Source: Marisimplicoccus sp964437815 (GTDB lineage: Bacteria; Bacteroidota; Bacteroidia; Flavobacteriales; Flavobacteriaceae). Taken from it: a stretch of 7,146 nucleotides of DNA. Below the pieces are notes generated by a model. The model was not told where the DNA came from. It made no database searches and saw only the letters and a program-made list of their open reading frames with translations. The first letter of the stretch is position 1. The number at the start of each line of letters is the position of its first letter. Positions 1 through 5,660 of the stretch are shown here, piece after piece. A program made the position numbers and the translations under genes. The stretch lies in assembly GCA_964437815.1 (NCBI GenBank), contig CAYTIE010000042.1, forward strand, positions 1-7,146, read 5' to 3'.

Positions 1-23
1 GCTTTTTTATTAATAAATAAATT

Positions 24-650
24 TTATTCTTTAGTATGATACTTGTAATAATCCTGAACAGGATACATTACATGTGCATATGGAGTACCAGCAAACATCA
101 CATAAGGTGCACCTGAGTTGAAGTCTGTTGTCATTCCTTCCAATGAGCTTGGATCTTTTGGCATCATCATTAGATGAGGCCCAGACTCAATCCACTGGCC
201 AGGAGCAGCATCTTCATTATTCATAACCATAGGAGTTGTATTGTCCTCACCCATATCTCCATGTAACATCCATGCATAACCATCTTTATCCATCATAGGA
301 GTTTCTCCTGCAAAGTATGCTCCAACCCATTTAAAAAATTCTCCATCACCACATACTGGCATAGCTTCATGTGCATCAACCCATCCATTTTCTGGGTCAG
401 ATTGACCTCTTGGATTTGCTGGCAGACAAGTCCATCCATTAGTTCCTTCTCTAAGTAGGTTTCCACCCATATCTGGTGGTCCATCAAAGACTGTTGCATT
501 TGCTGCTATATATGCTGGAGCAGCTGTAGAATATGCCCAAATTTGCCATTCAGCAGATGTATGTGGGCCTTCAGGCTCTCCATTATCTTGCATTGGAGCA
601 TCACATGATGTAATTAGAGCCAATGCCATAATTGTATATAAGTATTTCAT
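24..650 (-). CDS. Secreted lipoprotein of unknown function, Met/His/Trp-rich
   Basis: The 208-residue product starts with a short lipoprotein signal (MKYLYTIMALALITSC); the lipobox ITSC makes Cys16 the likely lipidated residue. The mature part opens with an acidic, Gly/Pro-rich linker (about 17-30), which could favour outer-membrane or surface placement. Two further cysteines, C75 (in GWTCLP) and C100 (in MPVCGDG), could form a disulfide. It holds 17 Met and 7 Trp, with His-Met pairs at H130/M133, H159/M161 and H193/M195. The middle (LREGTNGWTC) and end (PYVMFAGTPYAHVMYP) resemble, from memory, an uncharacterised secreted family of marine bacteria; I know no name or function. The gene lies 21 bases downstream of the cruF-like gene on the same strand, so it may be co-transcribed. 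No Shine-Dalgarno and no TAnnTTTG box precede it. Its G/C content is clearly above that of its neighbours. The reading frame and export signal are secure; the role is unknown. Confidence 0.82.
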   Translation of the reverse strand: MKYLYTIMALALITSCDAPMQDNGEPEGPHTSAEWQIWAYSTAAPAYIAANATVFDGPPDMGGNLLREGTNGWTCLPANPRGQSDPENGWVDAHEAMPVCGDGEFFKWVGAYFAGETPMMDKDGYAWMLHGDMGEDNTTPMVMNNEDAAPGQWIESGPHLMMMPKDPSSLEGMTTDFNSGAPYVMFAGTPYAHVMYPVQDYYKYHTKE

Positions 651-671
651 AATTATTTGTTTATTATAAAA

Positions 672-1322
672 TTACAGAAAAACAGATAATAGTCCAAAGA
701 AGGCAAAGTGAATTGCCAGCATATTTGTTGATAGAGTATACTCTTTTTCTTTTATTAATTTGAAATAGATGTATAAGCATATTGCAGAGATTATAAACCA
801 AGAGTTATAGTTACTTATAGGGACAACCTCCTCATTAAACTTCCAATAATCAAGTTTTGGCGCGCATATCTCTAGAAATATATCTAGAAAAACCATTAAT
901 AGTGATCCAAATAGTACTTTTAGAAGAAGGGAATTAGGTATTATTTTTTCTGTGAAACTTCCAGCTAAAAATATAAGGACTAACCAATTTACCGACATTA
1001 TAATTGGGACTCCACCTATTTTATATCCTAGGTTATTACCATATTCATAAGATCCAAAGAATAAATCATAATTAACACCAAGAAATTCCACCAAAAACCC
1101 AATGGTAATAATTGAAATTAGAGCAGTAATAAACCCTTTTTGTTTGAAATCGTAGTTTAATATCAAAAGAATAAAGGTTATAAGTATTGCAAGGGGAGAC
1201 ATGATTAAGAAAAAATCTTTTTGATCTGATAAAAGACCAAAAAATCCACTAATATTAATTAACCAGACAAAAAAGATTGAAAATCTTAAAAATTCTTTTT
1301 TCTTATAAAGTTTTGACAACAT
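672..1322 (-). CDS. cruF: Carotenoid biosynthesis protein, CruF-like 1,2-hydratase family
   Basis: This 216-residue polytopic membrane protein has about seven hydrophobic helices (roughly 13-31, 39-57, 64-82, 103-121, 130-150, 173-189, 198-216). Motifs match the CruF/DUF422 family: E79 followed by LGVNYDLFFGSYEYG (81-95), GGVP (103-106), NW (112-113), and D147-x3-E151 followed by APKLDYW (154-160). Family members add water across the terminal 1,2 double bond of acyclic or monocyclic carotenoids, giving 1-hydroxy ends, as in myxol- or saproxanthin-type pigments of Flavobacteria. The length and N-terminal pattern (WLINISGFFG) fit flavobacterial members. The ATG at 1322 is the first start in the frame. 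It lies 46 bases past the 3' end of tRNA-Phe, beyond a terminator-like hairpin, so its promoter is unclear; a near-match box (TATTTTAG) lies at 1335-1328. No other carotenoid gene is visible in the window. The family is fairly sure, the exact substrate is not. Confidence 0.87.
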   Translation of the reverse strand: MLSKLYKKKEFLRFSIFFVWLINISGFFGLLSDQKDFFLIMSPLAILITFILLILNYDFKQKGFITALISIITIGFLVEFLGVNYDLFFGSYEYGNNLGYKIGGVPIIMSVNWLVLIFLAGSFTEKIIPNSLLLKVLFGSLLMVFLDIFLEICAPKLDYWKFNEEVVPISNYNSWFIISAICLYIYFKLIKEKEYTLSTNMLAIHFAFFGLLSVFL

Positions 1323-1330
1323 CTATGCTA

Positions 1331-1364
1331 AAATAAAAAAAACCCTACTAAACTGTAAGGTTTT
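1331..1364 (-). terminator. Rho-independent terminator-like hairpin after tRNA-Phe
   Basis: Read on the minus strand, 1364-1339 forms a 10-pair stem (AAAACC, then one T-G wobble, then TAC) around a 6-base loop, followed by a run of T's (1338-1331, TTTTATTT after the T's of the stem). The arms are 1355-1364 and 1339-1348. On the plus strand the wobble becomes a C-A mismatch and no T-tract follows, so the signal works best leftward, which is the direction of tRNA-Phe transcription. The gap to the tRNA end is only 4 bases. It probably ends the tRNA transcript, or acts as a processing or partial read-through site, since cruF begins 9 bases beyond the feature. Confidence 0.7.
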
Positions 1365-1368
1365 CTAG

Positions 1369-1441
1369 TGGTACCACCAGGAATCGAACCAGGGACACAA
1401 GGATTTTCAGTCCTTTGCTCTACCAACTGAGCTATGGTACC
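1369..1441 (-). tRNA. tRNA-Phe (anticodon GAA)
   Basis: The 73-nt minus-strand sequence folds as a full cloverleaf: acceptor GGTACCA/TGGTACC, D-arm GCTC-AGTTGGTA-GAGC, anticodon arm AAGGA-CTGAAAA-TCCTT with GAA at the anticodon, 5-base variable loop GTGTC, T-loop TTCGATT, discriminator A. The 3' CCA is not encoded (CTA follows), so it must be added by tRNA nucleotidyltransferase. The T-stem is CCTGG on both sides, so positions 51 and 63 (bases 1391 and 1379) form a U-U mismatch flanked by G-C pairs. A TAnnTTTG promoter box lies 11 bases upstream and a hairpin terminator 4 bases downstream, so it looks like its own transcription unit. Confidence 0.98.
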
Positions 1442-1452
1442 AAAAGCACTGG

Positions 1453-1460
1453 CAAATATA
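1453..1460 (-). promoter_or_regulatory. Candidate -7 promoter box for tRNA-Phe
   Basis: The minus strand reads TATATTTG, an exact match to the Bacteroidetes -7 consensus TAnnTTTG. Its downstream edge is 11 bases before the first tRNA base, giving a predicted 5' leader of only about 5 nt. A clear -33 TTG at the usual distance is not visible; the nearest TTG (in GAATTG) is too close, with 12 bases between it and the box. The match and position are seen; its use is inferred. Confidence 0.6.
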
Positions 1461-1500
1461 TTAATTTTAAAACAATTCTAGTGTTCTTCAAATCTTTCTG

Positions 1501-1508
1501 TAATTTTG
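1501..1508 (+). promoter_or_regulatory. Candidate -7 promoter box for coaX and the downstream run
   Basis: The plus strand reads TAATTTTG, an exact match to the Bacteroidetes -7 consensus TAnnTTTG, ending 17 bases before the coaX ATG at 1526. That predicts a 5' leader of roughly 10-12 nt. The expected -33 TTG is degenerate (GTG around 1481-1483). It is the only strong box ahead of the six tightly packed plus-strand genes, so it is the best candidate for the main promoter. Confidence 0.55.
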
Positions 1509-1525
1509 ATAATTATAGTATTACA

Positions 1526-2248
1526 ATGAACTTAATCTTTGATTTTGGAAACAGTTTAACTAAGTATTTTTTCATCCATGATGATAAGGTAATAGAAAGA
1601 GGAAGTTTTACCTCCAATAAGTTTGATGAGAATATACTAGATATAAAAACTAAAGGACAGATTGAAAAATTAATTTACTCATCTGTTATTGATGATAAAG
1701 GGAAAGAATTATCAGATGTTTTTGAAAATACAATAATAATTTCTTTAAAAGATGAGAATCTCAAATTACCTTTTACAAATCAATATAAATCGGAGTCTTT
1801 AGGTGAGGATAGAGTAGCATTAGTTTCTGCTGGTTTAAATTTATATCCTGATAAAGATTTATTAATTATTGATATAGGAACATGTATTACTTATGATTTA
1901 GTTTCTTCAAATAAAGAATATATTGGAGGATCTATATCACCAGGATTTAATTTAAGATACTCTAGTTTACATGACTATACTTCTAAGCTTCCAAAGCTTA
2001 ATTTTAAGCCTATGGAATCTATAATTGGAGAATCTACAGAGGAACATATTCATGCTGGAATATTTAATGGTGTAATAGGGGAGATTAATTACAATATAGA
2101 AAGAAATAGGGATGATTTACCGAATATAGAAATAATTATTAGTGGTGGTGGAGCAAACTTTTTGCTAAATAAGATAAAAAATGTAATCTTTGCTGACCAA
2201 GACTTTCTTGCTCATGGCTTAAATCATATTTTACAAACAAATTCTTGA
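1526..2248 (+). CDS. coaX: Type III pantothenate kinase
   Basis: The enzyme phosphorylates pantothenate with ATP in the cytosol, the first step of coenzyme A synthesis. The 240 residues match the type III (CoaX) family length. Motifs in order: the phosphate-binding N-terminal DFGNSLTK (6-13), GEDR (93-96) whose Asp95 corresponds to the family's catalytic base, DIGTCITYD (116-124), GGSISPG (134-140), a G-E-S-T segment (168-171) before the GIFNGVIGEI helix (178-187), and SGGGA (206-210) near the C-terminus. I chose the ATG at 1526 because the family N-terminus begins right there; the open frame extends upstream to 1415 but that extension runs through tRNA-Phe and has no homology. The TGA stop shares one base with the next ATG (TGATG), so translation is probably coupled. 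It leads the six-gene run, 18 bases after a TAnnTTTG box begins to clear the start. No CoaA-type kinase is visible. Confidence 0.96.
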   Translation: MNLIFDFGNSLTKYFFIHDDKVIERGSFTSNKFDENILDIKTKGQIEKLIYSSVIDDKGKELSDVFENTIIISLKDENLKLPFTNQYKSESLGEDRVALVSAGLNLYPDKDLLIIDIGTCITYDLVSSNKEYIGGSISPGFNLRYSSLHDYTSKLPKLNFKPMESIIGESTEEHIHAGIFNGVIGEINYNIERNRDDLPNIEIIISGGGANFLLNKIKNVIFADQDFLAHGLNHILQTNS

Positions 2249-3519
2249 TGAATAGATATTTTTTATTAACTGTAATACTTTTTTATTCAAGTATACTTTT
2301 TTCTCAGACAAATACCGGTTCGCCATATTCAATAAATGAACTAGGGGAGATAAATTTTTCCGGAAATGTTTCTAATTTGTCTATGGGAGGAATTGATGTA
2401 AAAATTGATTCAATAGAAGTTAATTTAAATAATCCTGCATCTTACGCGAAATTAAAAACATCAAACTATTTGGTAGGAACATTTTTAAAAACATCAAATA
2501 TTTCCAATACTATTTCTAATGAATATATTTCGAGCGCAAATATTAATTATATAGCTGTTGCGATACCAACAAAAAAGTTTGGTTTTGGTTTTGGAGTTCT
2601 TCCATATTCTTCAACGGGATTTAATTTACAGACAAATCAAGACTATAATGATGCAAACTCAATTAATACTAGGCTTTATGCTGCAAATGGAGGTATAAAC
2701 CGAGTCTTTTTATCTATTGGTTTTTCTTTAACAAAATTTTTGTCCTTAGGTCTAACATCAAATTACAATTTTGGAAAATTTGAATATGAGTCTTTTGATC
2801 TTTATGAGGGAGTTAATTATGGGATTTATTCAAATAGTTCCTCAGAGATTACGGGCTTTAATCATCAATTTTCTTCTAATTTAGAAATACCAATAAATAA
2901 AGATCTACAATTTAATATCATGCTATCTTACTCACCAAGCTCTGTTTTAAAGTCCATTAATATGAAAGACCTTTTAACATCAACAACAAATCTTATTAAT
3001 GCAAATAGCTTAGGAGATTTTGTAGAGGTTAATTTAGAAGAAAGGGGTTTAAAATCAACAGAGCTTAATGTGCCAAAAAAGTACACATATGGAGTAGGTC
3101 TTGGAAATACTAATAAATGGTTTGTTGGAGCGCAAATAGAAAAAAAGTTTTCATCGAATTTTAAAAATGAATTTTTAAATATTAAAAATGTAGACTATAG
3201 GGATGCAGAATCTATTTCAATTGGAGCTTCATATATTCCAGAATATACTTCATTAACTAGTTTTTGGAAGAGAGTAGTTTATAGGTTTGGAGTTAAAAAT
3301 GAGAAGAAAAGTATTATTGTAAATAATTTGCCTATAAATCAATTTAGTTTAAATTTGGGGGTTGGATTCCCTCTCGCTGGACTTTCAAAAGCTAATGTTG
3401 GTCTAGAGTTTGGACAAATTGGAGAAGAAAGCAATTTAATTGTTAAAGAAAATTATGTCTCTCTTAGGTTAGGGTTATCCTTAAATGATATTTGGTTCAT
3501 AAGAAGAAAGTATAACTAA
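2248..3519 (+). CDS. Outer-membrane beta-barrel protein, FadL/OmpP1-like in flavobacterial style
   Basis: The 423-residue product has a signal peptide (MNRYFLLTVILFYSSILFS, likely cut before Gln20) and then alternating polar/hydrophobic segments rich in Ser, Asn, Tyr and Phe, as in outer-membrane beta-barrels. The segment SPYSINELGEINFSG followed by LSMGG (residues about 25-48) is the pattern seen at the start of many Bacteroidetes barrel proteins. The C-terminus (LSLNDIWFIRRKYN) matches, from memory, a conserved tail in flavobacterial orthologs that sit beside coaX. I start at ATG 2248, which overlaps the coaX stop by one base; an in-frame TTG three bases earlier is unlikely. The stop TAA overlaps the next ATG by one base (TAATG). 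The substrate is unknown; FadL relatives carry hydrophobic compounds, but that is not established here. Location next to lptC suggests an envelope role. Confidence 0.78.
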   Translation: MNRYFLLTVILFYSSILFSQTNTGSPYSINELGEINFSGNVSNLSMGGIDVKIDSIEVNLNNPASYAKLKTSNYLVGTFLKTSNISNTISNEYISSANINYIAVAIPTKKFGFGFGVLPYSSTGFNLQTNQDYNDANSINTRLYAANGGINRVFLSIGFSLTKFLSLGLTSNYNFGKFEYESFDLYEGVNYGIYSNSSSEITGFNHQFSSNLEIPINKDLQFNIMLSYSPSSVLKSINMKDLLTSTTNLINANSLGDFVEVNLEERGLKSTELNVPKKYTYGVGLGNTNKWFVGAQIEKKFSSNFKNEFLNIKNVDYRDAESISIGASYIPEYTSLTSFWKRVVYRFGVKNEKKSIIVNNLPINQFSLNLGVGFPLAGLSKANVGLEFGQIGEESNLIVKENYVSLRLGLSLNDIWFIRRKYN

Positions 3520-4925
3520 TGAAAATTAAAATGAATACCCCAAAGTTTTTATTTTATTTTGTTCTAACGTTTCCATTTTTCCAATTACAGTCTCAGAACG
3601 CTTCTGCAGATTGTAGGGAAAACCTTTCAATATTTGCAGAATCTGCAAAAATAAAAAATTATAAAGCTGCATATGAACCCTGGATGTCTGTGAGAACTAA
3701 TTGTCCTAAATATAGCCTAGCTACTTTTCAATATGGAGAATTAATTCTTAAAGATTTTATTAAAAATTCTTCTAGTGACCAAGAAAAAAAGAATTATATA
3801 GATGATTTATTAAAATTATACGATGAATGGGCTGCAAATTTTCCACAAAGAAATGGTGCAAATCAGATAGGAAAGATCTATAGTAGTAAAGGTCAAGCAA
3901 TGATTGACAATAATTTTGAGGATAAATTAAAAATATATAAAACATTTGAGTATGCTTATAACAATGATATCAATAGTTTTTCAAGCCCTAAATCACTTGC
4001 TTACTATTTTCAAACAGCATATGATCTATATAAAATGGGTAATTCTCAAGTTAGCCTAGAGGTCCTATTCAATAAGTATGAAGAATTAACAGAAAAATTT
4101 GAATCTCTTAGAATAGATATTGCAAAAAAAATTGATATAATTCTTAAGAAGGAAGAATCTGGAGTTCCATTAACATCAAAGGAGGAAAGGAACAAAAGAA
4201 TATATGATACAAATTCTAATGCTGTTGGTGCATACCTTCAGCTTATTGATCAAAAGATCGCAAAAGAAGCAACTTGTGATATTTTAATCCCTTTATATTC
4301 AAAAAGTTTTGAAGCAAATAAAAATAATCCATTATGGATTAAAAGAGCTGCTGGAAGATTGGATGGAAAAGAATGTTCTGATGACAAACTATTTGTTACT
4401 TTAGTAGAACAGCTTCATAGTCTTGAGCCTTCAGCAGATTCAGCTTATTATTTAGGTATACTAAATGATAAAAGCGGAAATTCTGATGAAGCTTTAAAAT
4501 ATTATCAAGAATCAGTTACCCTTGAATCAGACAACTACAAAAAAGCAAATATTCTTTATAGAATTGCAGTAAAACTTAAAAATTCTGGAAGAAAAACTTC
4601 ATCTAGAAATTATGCTGAAAGAGCTCTTAGTTTTCAACCTTCAATGGGTAAAGCATATATATTAATTGCCAATCTTTATGCAAGTAGTGCAAATGCATGT
4701 GGTAATTCACAATTTAATAAGAGGGCAGTATATTGGTTGGCTGCTCAAACAGCACAAAAGGGAGGTAGAGTTGATGCTTCAATTAGAAAGATAGCCAATA
4801 GGACTGCTGCGAGTTATAATGGACGAGCTCCATCAAAAACAGATATTTTTACAGAAGGAAATCAAGGTCAGAGAATAACCTTTTCTTGCTGGATAAAAAG
4901 AAGTGTTAAAGTTCCAAATTTATAG
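3519..4925 (+). CDS. Secreted TPR-repeat protein of the Bacteroidetes lptC neighbourhood
   Basis: The 468-residue product has a signal peptide (about 1-26, ending LQSQ) and is mostly helical. TPR-type repeats are clearest at about 303-376, with the classic A-x-Y-Y-L-G (309-313), S-D-E-A-L-K-Y-Y (322-329) and Y-A-E-R-A-L pattern. Earlier helices (33-130 and 165-210) look like degenerate repeats. The last 60 residues are a distinct end (WLAAQTAQKG, Y433-N-G-R-A-P-S-K, ITFSCWIKRSVKVP) that I recall as conserved in flavobacterial homologs; their function is uncharacterised. Cysteines at 32, 62, 253, 286, 394 and 457 could form periplasmic disulfides. The start overlaps the previous stop by one base; Met5 (3531) is an equally possible start and would leave a cleaner signal peptide. 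The protein probably works in the periplasm as a scaffold, perhaps with its barrel or LptC neighbours, by inference only. Confidence 0.85.
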   Translation: MKIKMNTPKFLFYFVLTFPFFQLQSQNASADCRENLSIFAESAKIKNYKAAYEPWMSVRTNCPKYSLATFQYGELILKDFIKNSSSDQEKKNYIDDLLKLYDEWAANFPQRNGANQIGKIYSSKGQAMIDNNFEDKLKIYKTFEYAYNNDINSFSSPKSLAYYFQTAYDLYKMGNSQVSLEVLFNKYEELTEKFESLRIDIAKKIDIILKKEESGVPLTSKEERNKRIYDTNSNAVGAYLQLIDQKIAKEATCDILIPLYSKSFEANKNNPLWIKRAAGRLDGKECSDDKLFVTLVEQLHSLEPSADSAYYLGILNDKSGNSDEALKYYQESVTLESDNYKKANILYRIAVKLKNSGRKTSSRNYAERALSFQPSMGKAYILIANLYASSANACGNSQFNKRAVYWLAAQTAQKGGRVDASIRKIANRTAASYNGRAPSKTDIFTEGNQGQRITFSCWIKRSVKVPNL

Positions 4926-5465
4926 ATGCCAAAATTTAACAGTTTTTTACTATTCCTTTTATTTCTTCAATTTATTTCTTGTGATACCTCAGGATATATA
5001 AACACTTCAAATATAAAAGATAGAATTCCTATTGGTATCGCAAAAGATTTTGAAATGACATATACAGATTCCATGAAAATAAAATCCTTAATTAATGCTC
5101 CAACTCATAAAGATTTTTCTAATCATCCAATTAATTATTCTGAATTTGTTGATGGTATAAAAGTCACACTATTTGATGATGATAGGACAACAACTATTAC
5201 TTCTGATTATGCTATTCTTTATAATAAATTTGGATTAATTGATTTTCAGGGTAATGTAGTTATAATATCTAGTTTAGGAGAATCACTATTTTCAGATCAG
5301 TTATATTTTGATACAGAAAATGAGTGGTTATTTACTGAAGGAAATTTTAGATATACTGATGATAATAATAATATAATAGCTAATAGGTTAGATTCAAATA
5401 GAGAGTTTTCTGATTTATTAACTGGAAGCTTAGTAGGATCAATAAATGTTTCAGATAATAATTAA
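4926..5465 (+). CDS. lptC: LPS export protein LptC, lipoprotein-anchored form
   Basis: LptC passes lipopolysaccharide from the LptBFG transporter at the inner membrane to the periplasmic LptA bridge. The 179-residue product has an N-terminal hydrophobic segment (7-18) ending in FISC, a lipobox that makes Cys19 a likely lipid anchor in place of the transmembrane anchor of E. coli LptC. The rest is a beta-jellyroll-like repeat: DFEMTYTDS (41-49), GIKVTLFDDD (77-86), TSDYAILYNKFGLIDFQGNV (92-111, with the family hallmark of an alternating D/G pattern), and LYFDTENEWLFTEGNF (126-141). The start ATG abuts the preceding TAG with no gap, and the next gene begins 6 bases after its stop. The lptA and lptBFG genes are not in the window. 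The call rests on pattern matching to Bacteroidetes LptC. Confidence 0.88.
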   Translation: MPKFNSFLLFLLFLQFISCDTSGYINTSNIKDRIPIGIAKDFEMTYTDSMKIKSLINAPTHKDFSNHPINYSEFVDGIKVTLFDDDRTTTITSDYAILYNKFGLIDFQGNVVIISSLGESLFSDQLYFDTENEWLFTEGNFRYTDDNNNIIANRLDSNREFSDLLTGSLVGSINVSDNN

Positions 5466-5471
5466 TAATAA

Positions 5472-5660
5472 ATGAGAAGTTTTATTATTTCAGAAATAAT
5501 ATATTGGGTAATTGCTGTAATTTCAATTATTAGTGTTTTTCAACATTGGAATCTAAATAGACAAAAGGCATATATATTTGTTTTTTTTGGAATATTATCT
5601 GTTTTTATGGCTATGTTCAGGAGGTATTTTAGAAAAAAATATTCAAATAATAATAAATGA
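5472..5660 (+). CDS. Small two-helix membrane protein, unknown function
   Basis: This 62-residue product has two hydrophobic helices (about 5-23 and 34-49) joined by a polar turn (HWNLNRQK, 25-32) and a strongly basic C-terminus (RRYFRKKYSNNNK). By the positive-inside rule both the turn and the tail are basic; the tail is the stronger, so a cytoplasmic C-terminus is likely. The reading frame is probably real: it fills the gap between lptC (6 bases before) and the CNNM gene exactly, its stop overlaps the next ATG by four bases (ATGA), and I recall a protein of similar size and FRR-x-x-RKK tail at this place in other Flavobacteria. No function is known to me. It may be a small accessory subunit of LptC or the CNNM transporter, by position only. 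Confidence 0.78.
   Translation: MRSFIISEIIYWVIAVISIISVFQHWNLNRQKAYIFVFFGILSVFMAMFRRYFRKKYSNNNK

Noticed and set aside
1..23. T-run and palindrome TTATTAATAA at the left edge, possibly a terminator.
   Set aside because: No G/C-containing stem is visible for either strand. The GC followed by six T's could be the tail of a terminator from a gene to the left, but the stem would lie outside the window.
293..499. A 68-codon open frame on the minus strand within the lipoprotein gene.
   Set aside because: It is a shadow of the real gene in another frame, lacks an export signal or recognisable motif, and the overlapping frame has a clear lipobox.
1415..1525. Upstream extension of the coaX reading frame (37 extra residues).
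   Set aside because: It begins inside tRNA-Phe on the other strand, crosses the promoter region, and the family's N-terminal motif starts at the ATG at 1526.
1983..1999. Inverted repeat TAAGCT...AGCTTA inside coaX.
   Set aside because: It follows from the codons for the conserved K-L-P-K-L stretch (154-158); the loop is short, no T-tract follows, and the gene continues through it.
2450..2505. Direct repeat of TAAAAACATCAAA in the barrel gene.
   Set aside because: It encodes two K-T-S-N segments at similar points of neighbouring beta-strands in an AT-rich gene; no sign of a mobile or regulatory repeat.
5360..5381. AT-rich microsatellite-like run (AATAATAAT) near the end of lptC.
   Set aside because: It codes for Asp/Asn residues in frame in a loop; too short and imperfect for a convincing phase-variation tract.
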